From Calothrix parasitica NIES-267 (GTDB lineage Bacteria > Cyanobacteriota > Cyanobacteriia > Cyanobacteriales > Nostocaceae), in assembly GCF_002368095.1 (NCBI RefSeq), contig NZ_AP018227.1, positions 7,084,123 through 7,148,122 of the forward strand: a DNA stretch of 64,000 nucleotides, read 5' to 3'. The first letter of the stretch is position 1, and each line of letters begins with the position of its first letter. A program made the position numbers and the translations under genes. Below, one piece after another: positions 35,180 to 44,178 of the stretch. Under the pieces are notes generated by a model. The model was not told the origin of the DNA. It did not search any database and saw nothing but the letters and a program-made list of their open reading frames with translations.

Positions 35180-35884
35180 TTAATCCGGTCGAAGACGAAT
35201 CTGACGGTTAGTAATTCGCTGTAACTGTGTTGGGTCGTGGCTAGTCCAAAGATAGGCTCGTTGCGGGTCTTGGGCTTGCCAAGCTGTTACCAAGTTTTCT
35301 AAACTATGGGCAGTTTGAGCATCTAATGACGCTGTAGGCTCATCGAGTAATAGTATTTTAGGTGCGAGTTGCAATGCTCGTAAAAAAGCGACAATTTGGG
35401 TTTCACCTCCAGAAATAGCACTTACTGGACGCTTTAAAAAGTCATCGTTTTTGTGTAAAAGCTGTAAATAATCGAGAATTGCAGCGCGGTTATAAACTAG
35501 ATGACGGTTGGCTTTAAGATGATAAACTTGCCGTAAGTTTGATTCTACAGTTCCTTCCCATAAAGCCGGACGTTGATGGAGATAGATAATTTGCGATCGC
35601 CAATTTGGTAAGTACGACGAATTGATAGTTTTCCCTTGAAATATAATTTTTCCCGCTTGTACTCCGTCAAGTCCAGCTAAAGTCCGCAAAAGTAAACTTT
35701 TACCAGAACCAGAAGCACCCAAGACAGCGACTTTTTCACCTGGGAATAATTCAAAATTTAAGTTAGACCAAATCCAGTATTTATCGATTTTTCGACCCAA
35801 GCTTTGTACTGAAAGAATGGGTATTTGAGAAGATACCAATGTTTCAGCAGCCCGGTTTTGGGTTCGTTGAATTTTCATGGTCAA
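35180..35884 (-). CDS. fetA: FetA-like iron export ABC ATPase
   Basis: 234 aa. Walker A is LGASGSGKSLL, the Q-loop region IYLHQRPALWEGTVESNLR, the signature ISGGETQ and Walker B ILLLDEPTASLD, with an H-loop in LWTSHDPTQ. The short single-domain form and LHQRPALWEGTV match YbbL/FetA. It supplies energy to FetB downstream. The first 20 residues are not part of the ABC fold, so a start a few codons later is possible. Confidence 0.9.
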   Translation of the reverse strand: MTMKIQRTQNRAAETLVSSQIPILSVQSLGRKIDKYWIWSNLNFELFPGEKVAVLGASGSGKSLLLRTLAGLDGVQAGKIIFQGKTINSSYLPNWRSQIIYLHQRPALWEGTVESNLRQVYHLKANRHLVYNRAAILDYLQLLHKNDDFLKRPVSAISGGETQIVAFLRALQLAPKILLLDEPTASLDAQTAHSLENLVTAWQAQDPQRAYLWTSHDPTQLQRITNRQIRLRPD

Positions 35885-36040
35885 GCATGATATTGGCAGA
35901 TGGATAAATTTAGGCTACCAGCTAATTGCAATCTTTTATCTTTAATATTTATTTCACAAACACCGGTATTATGCTGACCGGGTAATTCTTCCCTATATCT
36001 TCAAAAATATCTGTAATCCTCAACACTAATATTGCGTCTA

Positions 36041-36061
36041 AATAAATGATATTATTTCTCA
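36041..36061. promoter_or_regulatory. Fur-box-like motif before AraC module 2
   Basis: Second copy of the motif at 27995-28015 (shared core ATGATATTATTTCTCA), lying 96 bases before the AraC start at 36158. Conservation of this block between two otherwise diverged leaders supports a functional site, probably iron-responsive. Confidence 0.5.
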
Positions 36062-36157
36062 TCTACTCTTATATTAATTTAATTTAAACGAACCTCTTAG
36101 ATTTCTCTATGGGGTCAATCCAAAACAAACCATCCGTTGTTAAAATCCAAAATTAAT

Positions 36158-37144
36158 ATGACTCTTGTTCTCAAAGAATCAGCAGATTGTTATCGCTTAT
36201 TACCTTTAAATTCATTAGATAATCAAAACAATTTTCAACCAAATACTTACGAATTTCAACTTTATGACCCCAAGGGAATCAGTCATGGTAGGAGAAGTTG
36301 GTTTAACCTACGTCCGGGAATCTCTCTTTTAATAGAAGATTATAAATTGCAAGAAAATTTAGTTGTTGAAACTACTCCAACTCAACCCTGTACTTTTTTA
36401 GAATTCGGTTTTGGTGTTTTTGGTAATAGTTATGATACAAATCTCAACTCAGGACAAAATTTTATATCGCTTGACTCAGATACAGATGAAAGTAACACGA
36501 AAGAATGGCTTGCTCAGGAAAGAATTTTAAAAGTAGATATTCATATCGAATATTCATTCTTTGAAAGTTTGGTATTGTCTTATTTGCATACATTACCCGA
36601 TAATTTCCAAGATGTTATTAAAAATGTCGATACAAATTATTTTCAAGTTGGTAGAACAACACCGCAAATGCAAACTATCTTGCAGCAGATTTCAAATTGT
36701 CCCTATCAAGGTTTAACAAAACAGCTTTATTTGGAAGGTAAAGTATTAGAATTAATGGCTTTACGTTTGGAAGATTTACAAGATATAAAACAGTTAAATT
36801 CAACTACTAATCTCAAGCCGGAACAGATAGATAGTATTTATCAAGCGAGAGATATAATCATTAATAACTTTAGCAATCCACCGTCATTGTTATCACTAGC
36901 GCGACAAGTAAATCTCAATGACTGCACTCTCAAAAAAGGTTTTCAGCAAATTTTTGGTACAACCGTCTTTGGTTATTTACACGATTATCGTATGGAACGA
37001 GCCAAAGAATTACTTTTAGAAGCTAATGCGGTAAATAAAGTTGCTCGAACTGTGGGTTATTCGAGCTACAGTGCTTTTATGACTGCTTTTCGCAAGAAAT
37101 TCGGTGTTAATCCCAGCCTGTATTCCCGGAAAAATTCCGTTTAG
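36158..37144 (+). CDS. AraC-family regulator, module 2 (PchR-like)
   Basis: 328 aa from ATG 36158 (MTLVLKESADC); a TTG 21 bases upstream is in frame but less likely. The N-terminal sensor domain has ISHGRRSWFNLRPGISLLIEDYKLQENLVV. The C-terminal double HTH has PPSLLSLARQVNLNDCTLKKGFQQIFGTTVFGYLHDYRMERAKELL and VARTVGYSSYSAFMTAFRKKFGVNPSLYS. It presumably controls the receptor at 37317. Its last codons and stop lie in the first ATTCCG unit of a 22-bp spaced repeat. Confidence 0.93.
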   Translation: MTLVLKESADCYRLLPLNSLDNQNNFQPNTYEFQLYDPKGISHGRRSWFNLRPGISLLIEDYKLQENLVVETTPTQPCTFLEFGFGVFGNSYDTNLNSGQNFISLDSDTDESNTKEWLAQERILKVDIHIEYSFFESLVLSYLHTLPDNFQDVIKNVDTNYFQVGRTTPQMQTILQQISNCPYQGLTKQLYLEGKVLELMALRLEDLQDIKQLNSTTNLKPEQIDSIYQARDIIINNFSNPPSLLSLARQVNLNDCTLKKGFQQIFGTTVFGYLHDYRMERAKELLLEANAVNKVARTVGYSSYSAFMTAFRKKFGVNPSLYSRKNSV

Positions 37145-37177
37145 AGCAGAATTATATTCCGTTTGCAGAAGATTACT
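37134..37177. promoter_or_regulatory. 22-bp spaced repeat, likely AraC operator, module 2
   Basis: ATTCCGTTT occurs at 37134 and again at 37156, exactly 22 bases apart, with AGA and CAGAA words between. Spacing, the ATTCCG core and the overlap with the AraC stop codon (TAG 37142-37144) all match the module 1 repeat at 29059-29102. The receptor starts 140 bases downstream. Confidence 0.6.
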
Positions 37178-37316
37178 GGCTTCAGTTTTCTCCCTATTTC
37201 CCGTAAGATTACTGACAATAGTTACTAATAAAACTGTAATTTACAGTGAAAAAAATTATTTGAGCATTAATCATAGGGTGGATTACGGGTAAATATTATT
37301 TGATGTGGGGAGATTA

Positions 37317-40103
37317 ATGAAGTTAGATAAATTGTTTCAAAGTCTGCTGCTGACAAGTGCGGTTGTTTTTCTCGTCAGTACTCCCGCTAAAAGTGAAGAA
37401 TATCAAAAAGGTAGAATTAATCAATCTAAAATAGTTTCTCGAAGACCTCGAAATTTTCAAGTTAATATTGCAAATTCGGAACGAAAAATAAAGCTGGACG
37501 AAGCTGGTAAAAATATTCTTCAGATTGATAATATTGAATTTCCTTTAACTAAAGCTCAGATATTGGTACAAGGTTCAACACCTGCTCAAGAAAGTATCGT
37601 ACCAATTACTGGAGTTAAAACCAATTCAACAGATAAAGGTTTAGAAATAATTTTACAGACACCACAAGCAAGACAGTTACAGGTAGTAAATCGCAGCAGC
37701 GGTAATGATTTTATTGCTGATATTCCTAACACTCAATTACAACAATCATCAGGAGATGAATTTAAATTTACCCAAGGAAAACCCACCGAGGGAATTACTG
37801 AAATTACTGTAATTAATTTAAATCAGAATACCGTCAGAATCGCAGTCAAAGGTGAATCAGGATTACCCAAAGTTGAATTATTCGACAGTGGAGAAGGTTT
37901 GATTTTTGGGTTAGCAACTGCTGCTTCTACAGCACAGAAACCAGTTCCAAAACCAGAAGAAGATAAACCTGCTCCAAGTGAAACTCCATCAACAAAACTC
38001 GAACAACCAACAACAACCGATGATGAAGTGATAGAGTTGGTGGTGACAGCGACACGTACAGAAGAAGATATACAAAGAGTACCGCGTTCGGTGACGGTAA
38101 TAACCCGAGAGCAAATTGAAGAACAAACTACTGTTAATCGGGATCTAACATCGATACTTGCGAATACAGTTCCTGGTTTGGGACCAAGTTCTGAATCACA
38201 ACAAAGTTTCACTCAGACTTTGCGAGGAAGACCACCTTTAGTATTGGTAGATGGGGTACCAATTACCTCGAATATCGATAATGATACCTCAGTGGCAAAT
38301 TTACGTCGGATTGATACCGATGCAATTGAACGAATTGAGGTAATTAGGGGACCAAGTGCTACTTATGGTGATGGAGCATCTGGTGGGGTAATTAATATTA
38401 TTACTCGCAGGGGTAAGCAAGATAGAGTTGTTTCAGAAGCAGAAATTGGAGTTCGTTCTGTAGGTAATTTTAAATCCGGTAGCTTTGGCAACTTTATTAA
38501 CTACGGGATTTCTGGTAAGCAAGGAGACGTAGATTTTGTCGCATCTTTTACTCGCGATAGTTTTGGAACACCATTCGATGCAGAAGGAGACAGGATTCCT
38601 TTGTTTGCTGACTCGGAATCAGATAGTACTTCTATCAACGTTTTTGGTAAGCTGGGTTTTGAATTGGGTTCTCAACAAAGATTGCAAATTACAGCTAACC
38701 ATTTCAATGATTCTCAAAGTCAAGAGGGACAGTTAGATGAGACTCCTACAGAAGATTTGCAAAAAGCACGTTTTCTGGATATACCAATTGATTTTATTGA
38801 TTCTGCTGACCCTTTCAACCGAGGAACTGTGATTAGTCTCGACTACAGTCACAACGATATTCTCAACAGTTCGCTCAAAGCACAAGCTTATTACCGTCAA
38901 ACAAAAACAGCTTCTAGTCTTTTCGATAACCGTGTGTTTAATCCCGACCAACCTTTAGACATTGGTCGTTCGGTCGTAACAGCAGAAAGATTTGGTGGAC
39001 GTTTACAGTTAAATACATTTTTATCAGATAATGTGAGTTTGCTATGGGGTGCGGATTATTCTAATGAAGAGAGCGAAGGAAATTGGGATGTATTTGATGC
39101 TGATGAATTTGATAATAGTGGTGGGACGAGAGCAAGAAAAATTGGCGAATCAATTCGGATTGCACCTTACGACATAGAAAGTTTGGGTTTATTCTCTCAG
39201 TTAAAGTGGGATGCAAGCGAGCGTTTATCTCTTAGTGGTGGAGTCCGTTACGAAAATTTCAACGTATCAGTAATTGATAATTGGGTTGATGGAAGAAATG
39301 GCTCGTCTGCTCAAGGTGGGGAGAAAACCTTAGATGATGTCGTATTTAATGCTGGTGTAGTTTATAAAGCGACTCCACAAGTTAGTGTATTTGCTAACTT
39401 TGCTCAAGGATTTTCACTACCTAATATTTCCCGGATATTACAGCGTCCTGAAGATGGTTTCAATTTTGTTGAAGATGTGGAACTATCAGCACCCCAAAAA
39501 GTTGATAGTTACGAATTGGGAGTTCGGGGACGGTGGAACAAATTTCAAGCTTCTTTGGCAGGATTTTACAGCTATTCTAGCTTGGGAACATCAGTACAAT
39601 TTGAAGACTTTAACGCTGGTCGTTTTACTATTTTACGTTCTCCCCAGCGTAATTATGGTATTGAATTAGCAGTAGATTGGCAACCAAGCGATAAATGGAA
39701 ATTGGGAAGTACATTGACTTGGAGTGAAGGAGAAAGGAAAGAATCAGAAGAAAGTGGATTTGTTGCTATTACTAGTTATGAAATTTCACCTTTGAAACTA
39801 ACAGCATATTTAGAGAATCAAACTTTACCGGGATGGAGCAATCGACTACAAGCATTATATGTCGGAAGTAGAAACCGCGCTTTTGATGCAGAAGTTGACC
39901 CAATTGGTATAGATAGTTATTTGCTAGTAGATTTAATTAGTAGTTTGAAACTTGGTGATGGTACTCTAAGTTTGGGTGTTCGTAATCTATTGAATAACCA
40001 ATATTTCAATATTAACAATCAACTTAGTTTTGGTTTTGACCCTGCTTTTGCTACTGCTTCAAGGGGTCGAACTTTTACTTTAAATTATCGTTGGAGTTGG
40101 TGA
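37317..40103 (+). CDS. TonB-dependent receptor with AMIN domain, module 2
   Basis: 928 aa from ATG 37317. The signal peptide is KLFQSLLLTSAVVFLVSTPA. The AMIN domain lies at about 100-205. The plug starts ELVVTATRTEEDIQRVPRSVTVITREQIEEQ and contains IEVIRGPSATYGDGASGGVINIITRRG. The barrel ends FTLNYRWSW with a terminal aromatic. The plug type differs from the other three receptors (FepA/BtuB-like rather than FhuA-like), so a different siderophore class, perhaps catecholate or citrate-type, is likely. The degraded receptor at 24048-24405 is its closest relative in the window. Confidence 0.95.
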   Translation: MKLDKLFQSLLLTSAVVFLVSTPAKSEEYQKGRINQSKIVSRRPRNFQVNIANSERKIKLDEAGKNILQIDNIEFPLTKAQILVQGSTPAQESIVPITGVKTNSTDKGLEIILQTPQARQLQVVNRSSGNDFIADIPNTQLQQSSGDEFKFTQGKPTEGITEITVINLNQNTVRIAVKGESGLPKVELFDSGEGLIFGLATAASTAQKPVPKPEEDKPAPSETPSTKLEQPTTTDDEVIELVVTATRTEEDIQRVPRSVTVITREQIEEQTTVNRDLTSILANTVPGLGPSSESQQSFTQTLRGRPPLVLVDGVPITSNIDNDTSVANLRRIDTDAIERIEVIRGPSATYGDGASGGVINIITRRGKQDRVVSEAEIGVRSVGNFKSGSFGNFINYGISGKQGDVDFVASFTRDSFGTPFDAEGDRIPLFADSESDSTSINVFGKLGFELGSQQRLQITANHFNDSQSQEGQLDETPTEDLQKARFLDIPIDFIDSADPFNRGTVISLDYSHNDILNSSLKAQAYYRQTKTASSLFDNRVFNPDQPLDIGRSVVTAERFGGRLQLNTFLSDNVSLLWGADYSNEESEGNWDVFDADEFDNSGGTRARKIGESIRIAPYDIESLGLFSQLKWDASERLSLSGGVRYENFNVSVIDNWVDGRNGSSAQGGEKTLDDVVFNAGVVYKATPQVSVFANFAQGFSLPNISRILQRPEDGFNFVEDVELSAPQKVDSYELGVRGRWNKFQASLAGFYSYSSLGTSVQFEDFNAGRFTILRSPQRNYGIELAVDWQPSDKWKLGSTLTWSEGERKESEESGFVAITSYEISPLKLTAYLENQTLPGWSNRLQALYVGSRNRAFDAEVDPIGIDSYLLVDLISSLKLGDGTLSLGVRNLLNNQYFNINNQLSFGFDPAFATASRGRTFTLNYRWSW

Positions 40104-40107
40104 ATGT

Positions 40108-40150
40108 AATTCGTAATTCGTAATTCGTAACTCGTAATTCGTAATTAATT
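40108..40150. repeat. heptamer GTAATTC tandem repeat
   Basis: Six imperfect tandem units of GTAATTC follow directly after the receptor stop. One unit has an altered base (GTAACTC). Short tandem heptamers of this type are common in Nostocales genomes and change copy number by slippage. No function is assigned. Confidence 0.75.
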
Positions 40151-40415
40151 TAGTTACCAGAAAGTAGGGTTGTTGTCGCCTTCTTCGCAACTCACCATTC
40201 AAGAAAGATTTCGGTGCGTTAGACTAAAGCTATAACGCACCCTACAATTTAAAAATTTAATCTTCTAATATCAAAATATAAAATTTTTGTAGTATCTATT
40301 ATCGCTTCATCGGTTGAATATACAATAACTTAAAAAATAAAGTTATTTATTAATTTGAAAATTATATTTTTCTACTATTCCCTGTTTCCTATTCTCTATT
40401 CCCTATTTTCAACTA
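40151..40415. other. AT-rich spacer between receptor and FecB-like gene, module 2
   Basis: 265 bases containing a short direct repeat family TATTCCC/CTATTCTC near 40375-40405. No coding frame is seen. The FecB-like gene here is therefore less tightly coupled to its receptor than in module 1. Confidence 0.45.
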
Positions 40416-41420
40416 ATGACAAAATCAATATACAAATTCATTAAATCATTCTTATTAGCAACCATTACATTTATCATAATTACAGGTTGTAATAATTATT
40501 CATCTCAAAAAAAACAAATTTCAAATAGTAATTCAGCTACATCTGAGTGTAAAGTCATTAAGCATGAATTAGGAAAAACTTGTGTCCCTCTTAATCCTCA
40601 ACGCATCATCGCTTTAGATGAGAGCATGATGGAAATATTGTTAGCACTGGAATTAAAACCAATAGCAGCACCAGAACCACCTTTAACAGGTAGTAAAAGA
40701 TTAAAATTTACAAAAAAGACTCAAGATATAGCGACTCTAGGGAAAGTAAGTCAGCCAAATTTAGAAAAAATAGTACAGTTAAAACCAGATTTAATCGTAG
40801 GTTTTTCCTTTGGTGTAGAACAAAATTATAAATCACTTTCTAATATTGCTCCCACACTTTCAATTGATTATACCCACACTGGTTGGAAAGATGCTTTAGT
40901 ACGTGTTGGTGAAATTACAGGTAAAAGCAAACAAGTACAACAATTATTAAATGAATATCAACAGCGAATAGAAGTATTACGGAGGAAACTAGATAATAAA
41001 AATAATATAAAAACAGTTACTATCACTCGCTTTTATGCACCCGGAATAACCCCAGAATTTCGCAATAAATTTTCATTTCCCGTCAGCGTTATTTCAGAAG
41101 TGGGACTATCTATTCCGGAAAAACAAAATCAAATCACTACTACTTCAGAAGACCCATATGTATCCGTAAGTTTAGAACGTATAGATTTACTTGATGCAGA
41201 TGTTTTATTCGCAGCATTAGATTCTAAAGCAGAAGAAAGCTTTCAAAAATTCCAAAATAGTCCTTTATGGCAAAAGCTCAACGTTGTCCAAAATAACCAA
41301 GTATATACAGTTGATTCTAGTTACTGGATATCTGGCAATATTCTATCAGCAAATGCTATTTTGGATGATTTAGAAAAATATTTGTTAAATGAGAAAGATG
41401 TCAAAAAATCAAAAAATTAA
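40416..41420 (+). CDS. FecB-like iron-siderophore-binding lipoprotein, module 2a
   Basis: 334 aa. The signal with lipobox IIITGC puts the anchor Cys at about residue 25. Motifs are CKVIKHELGKTCVPLNPQRIIAL, LGKVSQPNLEKIVQLKPDLIVG and SPLWQKLNVVQNNQVYTV. It is the closest relative of the module 1 protein (31879), including the similar C-terminal ISGNILSANAILDDLEKYL. It is a periplasmic binding component for a FecCDE-type importer. The MFS gene follows after 17 bases. Confidence 0.94.
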   Translation: MTKSIYKFIKSFLLATITFIIITGCNNYSSQKKQISNSNSATSECKVIKHELGKTCVPLNPQRIIALDESMMEILLALELKPIAAPEPPLTGSKRLKFTKKTQDIATLGKVSQPNLEKIVQLKPDLIVGFSFGVEQNYKSLSNIAPTLSIDYTHTGWKDALVRVGEITGKSKQVQQLLNEYQQRIEVLRRKLDNKNNIKTVTITRFYAPGITPEFRNKFSFPVSVISEVGLSIPEKQNQITTTSEDPYVSVSLERIDLLDADVLFAALDSKAEESFQKFQNSPLWQKLNVVQNNQVYTVDSSYWISGNILSANAILDDLEKYLLNEKDVKKSKN

Positions 41421-41437
41421 ACAATCTAATTATCTGA

Positions 41438-42778
41438 ATGACAAAATTACAAGCACCTCAAAACCTACGTAATTTTATTATTATCTGGTTTGGTCAGTTA
41501 ATATCAAATATTGGCAGCTACATGACCTATTTTGCAATCAAAATTTGGGCATGGCAACTGACAAATCAGGTAATTACAATTGCTTTAATCAGTTTTTTTG
41601 AACTAATTCCCAGTATTGTCATTACCTTGGCATCGGGATTAATTGTAGACCGTGTAAACCGGAAGTTTTTGTTAATAATTGCCGATTGTGTAGCAGCAAT
41701 TTCTACTATAATTATCGCCTATTTATATCTAACAAATCAATTACAAATATGGCATATTTACGCAACTGGTGCGGTAAATGGAGCATTTAGCGAAGTTCAA
41801 GCATTAGCTTATTCTTCTTCAATTTCTATGTTAGTACCAAAACAGCATTATACGCGAGCTACTAGCATGAATTCAGCAATTCATTATGGTTCGGTAATCA
41901 TTGCTCCAGCCGCTGCTGGTTTTCTCTATTACATAATAAACTTGGATGGAATTTTATTTATTGATTTTATTACTTTTACAATTGCCATTGCGACTGTTTT
42001 AAAAGTACGTATTCCCCAACCAAAGATAACAACTCAATTCGAGAAAAGTATCGGAATTTGGCAACAAATAATTTTTGGTTTTCGCTATTTAATTCAAAAT
42101 CCCAGTCTTTTAGCCGTTATTACTTTTGGCTCTTTATTTTGGTTTGCTCATGATATCGGTGCAACCTTATATTCACCAATGATTTTGGCACGTACAAATA
42201 ATGACACCAGGATATTAGGAAGTATTTCTTCTGCTGCTGGATTAGGTGGAGTAACGGGAACTGTAATTTTAAGTATTTGGGGTGGTTCTAAACGACGGAT
42301 TCATGGTTTTCTATTAGGAATGATGGGTGCTGGAATCAGTAAAACAGTATTTGGATTGGGACAAGGATTAATGATTTGGCTACCCGCTCAATTTTGTTCT
42401 TCTCTCAATTTTCCCATGTTAACAAGTTCTTCTAAATCTATATTGTTGAGTAAAGTTAAACCGGATATACAAGGACGAGTTTTTGCAACCGAATCTGTTA
42501 TTCAACAAATTGTTTCAGCAATTGCGGTATTTATTTCAGCTTTACTTGCCGACCATGTTTTTGAACCTGCTATGATGCCAGGAGGTAATTTTGTACCTTT
42601 ATTTGGTAATTTTTTTGGTACGGGGAAAGGTGCGGGAATGGCACTTTTATATGTCATTTCTTCTATTGGTTTATTGTTAATTGGTTTAAGCGGATATTTT
42701 ATTCCACAACTGCGGAATGTGGAAACTATTATGTCAGATTATGATACTGAAGATGATTTATATAGTAATTATAGATGA
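41438..42778 (+). CDS. MFS transporter, EntS-like, module 2
   Basis: 446 aa with 12 predicted helices. NFIIIWFGQLISNIGSYMTYFAIKIWAW and GLIVDRVNRKFLLIIADCVAAIS (motif A) align with the module 1 MFS, and the C-terminus keeps FGTGKGAGMALLYVISSIGLL. It is probably a siderophore exporter or recycler. The basic/acidic tail after the last helix (VETIMSDYDTEDD) is also present in the other two EntS-like proteins, suggesting a conserved cytoplasmic handle. Confidence 0.9.
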   Translation: MTKLQAPQNLRNFIIIWFGQLISNIGSYMTYFAIKIWAWQLTNQVITIALISFFELIPSIVITLASGLIVDRVNRKFLLIIADCVAAISTIIIAYLYLTNQLQIWHIYATGAVNGAFSEVQALAYSSSISMLVPKQHYTRATSMNSAIHYGSVIIAPAAAGFLYYIINLDGILFIDFITFTIAIATVLKVRIPQPKITTQFEKSIGIWQQIIFGFRYLIQNPSLLAVITFGSLFWFAHDIGATLYSPMILARTNNDTRILGSISSAAGLGGVTGTVILSIWGGSKRRIHGFLLGMMGAGISKTVFGLGQGLMIWLPAQFCSSLNFPMLTSSSKSILLSKVKPDIQGRVFATESVIQQIVSAIAVFISALLADHVFEPAMMPGGNFVPLFGNFFGTGKGAGMALLYVISSIGLLLIGLSGYFIPQLRNVETIMSDYDTEDDLYSNYR

Positions 42779-42993
42779 GTCTTGAGAAAGATAAGTGCCA
42801 GAAACCTTTTCCGAAAAACCGGGTTTCTAAAATCTCACAAATGATTTAGGAATGCTATATAAATAATATTTATTTGATGAAACAAAAAATATATTGTCAA
42901 AAGGTGAATGCTGCAATAATGAATTAATTCAAACTCCACAATTTAATATTACAAACTTATTCAAAGCTAAATCTTATTAATAGTCGCTATATT

Positions 42994-44046
42994 ATGTTTT
43001 TTAATGCAGAGAGACGCGGAGGTAAACGAATTATTTTGAATCATATTTTTAATTATCGTCAAATTAAATTAATTTTATTTAGTATTATTACAGCTTTAAT
43101 TATTATTGGCTGTGGAATAAATACTTCTGAAAACATTAGTTCCAATTCTGATAATTTAACTTCCCAAACGCGAGTTATTAAACATGCTATGGGTGAAACC
43201 AAAGTACCCTTGAATCCAAAAAGAGTAGTTATTATTGGTGGGTTAGATAATGCTTTGGCTTTAGGAATCAAACCAATTGCAGCCACTACACTTGGTGATA
43301 ATAATTATCTGAATTATATGCAATCAAAGACTAAAGAAATCCAGAAAGTTGGTGTTAACGGTAGTCCAAGTCTAGAAAAAATTTTATATCTAAAACCAGA
43401 CTTAATTTTAGGACTTAATTGGGATGCTGATATATATCAACAATTATCTCAAATTGCTCCCACAGTTTTGGCTGATGGAAATAAAAGTTGGAAAGAATGG
43501 CTGACTAAATTTGGTGAAGCATCAGGAAAAACAGAAACAGCAGAAAAATTACTACAAGATTACCAACAACGGATAAATAATCTACGTCAGCAAATGGGTA
43601 ATCGTCTCGATAATACTCAAGTATCTTTGGTGAATTTCTGGAATAACTATACTCGTATTTATATGAATGATTCCTTTGCTGGTTCAATTATTAAAGAAAT
43701 AGGTTTACCTCGTCCCAGCTATCAAGATAAAGATAAAATTCATGAAAATATTTCCTTAGAACTAATTCCACAATTAGAAGGTGATGTAATTTTCTTGATT
43801 CTAGGAGGACATAATCAATCAAGGTTGAAACAATTTACCAATCATCCATTGTGGTCGAAATTAGAAGCTGTACGAGAAAATAAGGTTCATCAAGTTTCTA
43901 GCGATACCTGGATTAGTTCCTGGGGAATGATTGGAGCAAATCAGGTTTTAGATGACTTGTTTAGATACTTAATAGATAAAAATGCGTTTGGGGCGCAAAA
44001 TCGATTGAGAAACTCTGATGGTCAATATAGGATAATTAATAATTAA
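42994..44046 (+). CDS. FecB-like iron-siderophore-binding lipoprotein, module 2b
   Basis: 350 aa with a long N-region before the signal peptide (MFFNAERRGGKRIILNHIF) and a lipobox LIIIGC near residue 39; a start further in would give a more usual length. Motifs are TRVIKHAMGETKVPLNPKRVVIIGG, SPSLEKILYLKPDLILG, HPLWSKLEAVRENKVHQVSSDTW. It lacks the two outer cysteines of the module 1 protein. It is a second binding protein of this module, so two related siderophores may be served. The last codons (NAFGAQNRLRN) share DNA with 53115-53147. Confidence 0.92.
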   Translation: MFFNAERRGGKRIILNHIFNYRQIKLILFSIITALIIIGCGINTSENISSNSDNLTSQTRVIKHAMGETKVPLNPKRVVIIGGLDNALALGIKPIAATTLGDNNYLNYMQSKTKEIQKVGVNGSPSLEKILYLKPDLILGLNWDADIYQQLSQIAPTVLADGNKSWKEWLTKFGEASGKTETAEKLLQDYQQRINNLRQQMGNRLDNTQVSLVNFWNNYTRIYMNDSFAGSIIKEIGLPRPSYQDKDKIHENISLELIPQLEGDVIFLILGGHNQSRLKQFTNHPLWSKLEAVRENKVHQVSSDTWISSWGMIGANQVLDDLFRYLIDKNAFGAQNRLRNSDGQYRIINN

Positions 44047-44178
44047 TTGCACTTAAGTCAAATTAAAATAATTCGTTGTTGGGTTGCATTTAGCGATGAA
44101 TGATTGTTCGCCTAGCAATTTAGGGTAAGGCAATTACGTGATGGATATTTAAACTTTATACAAAATTATACAAATAAT

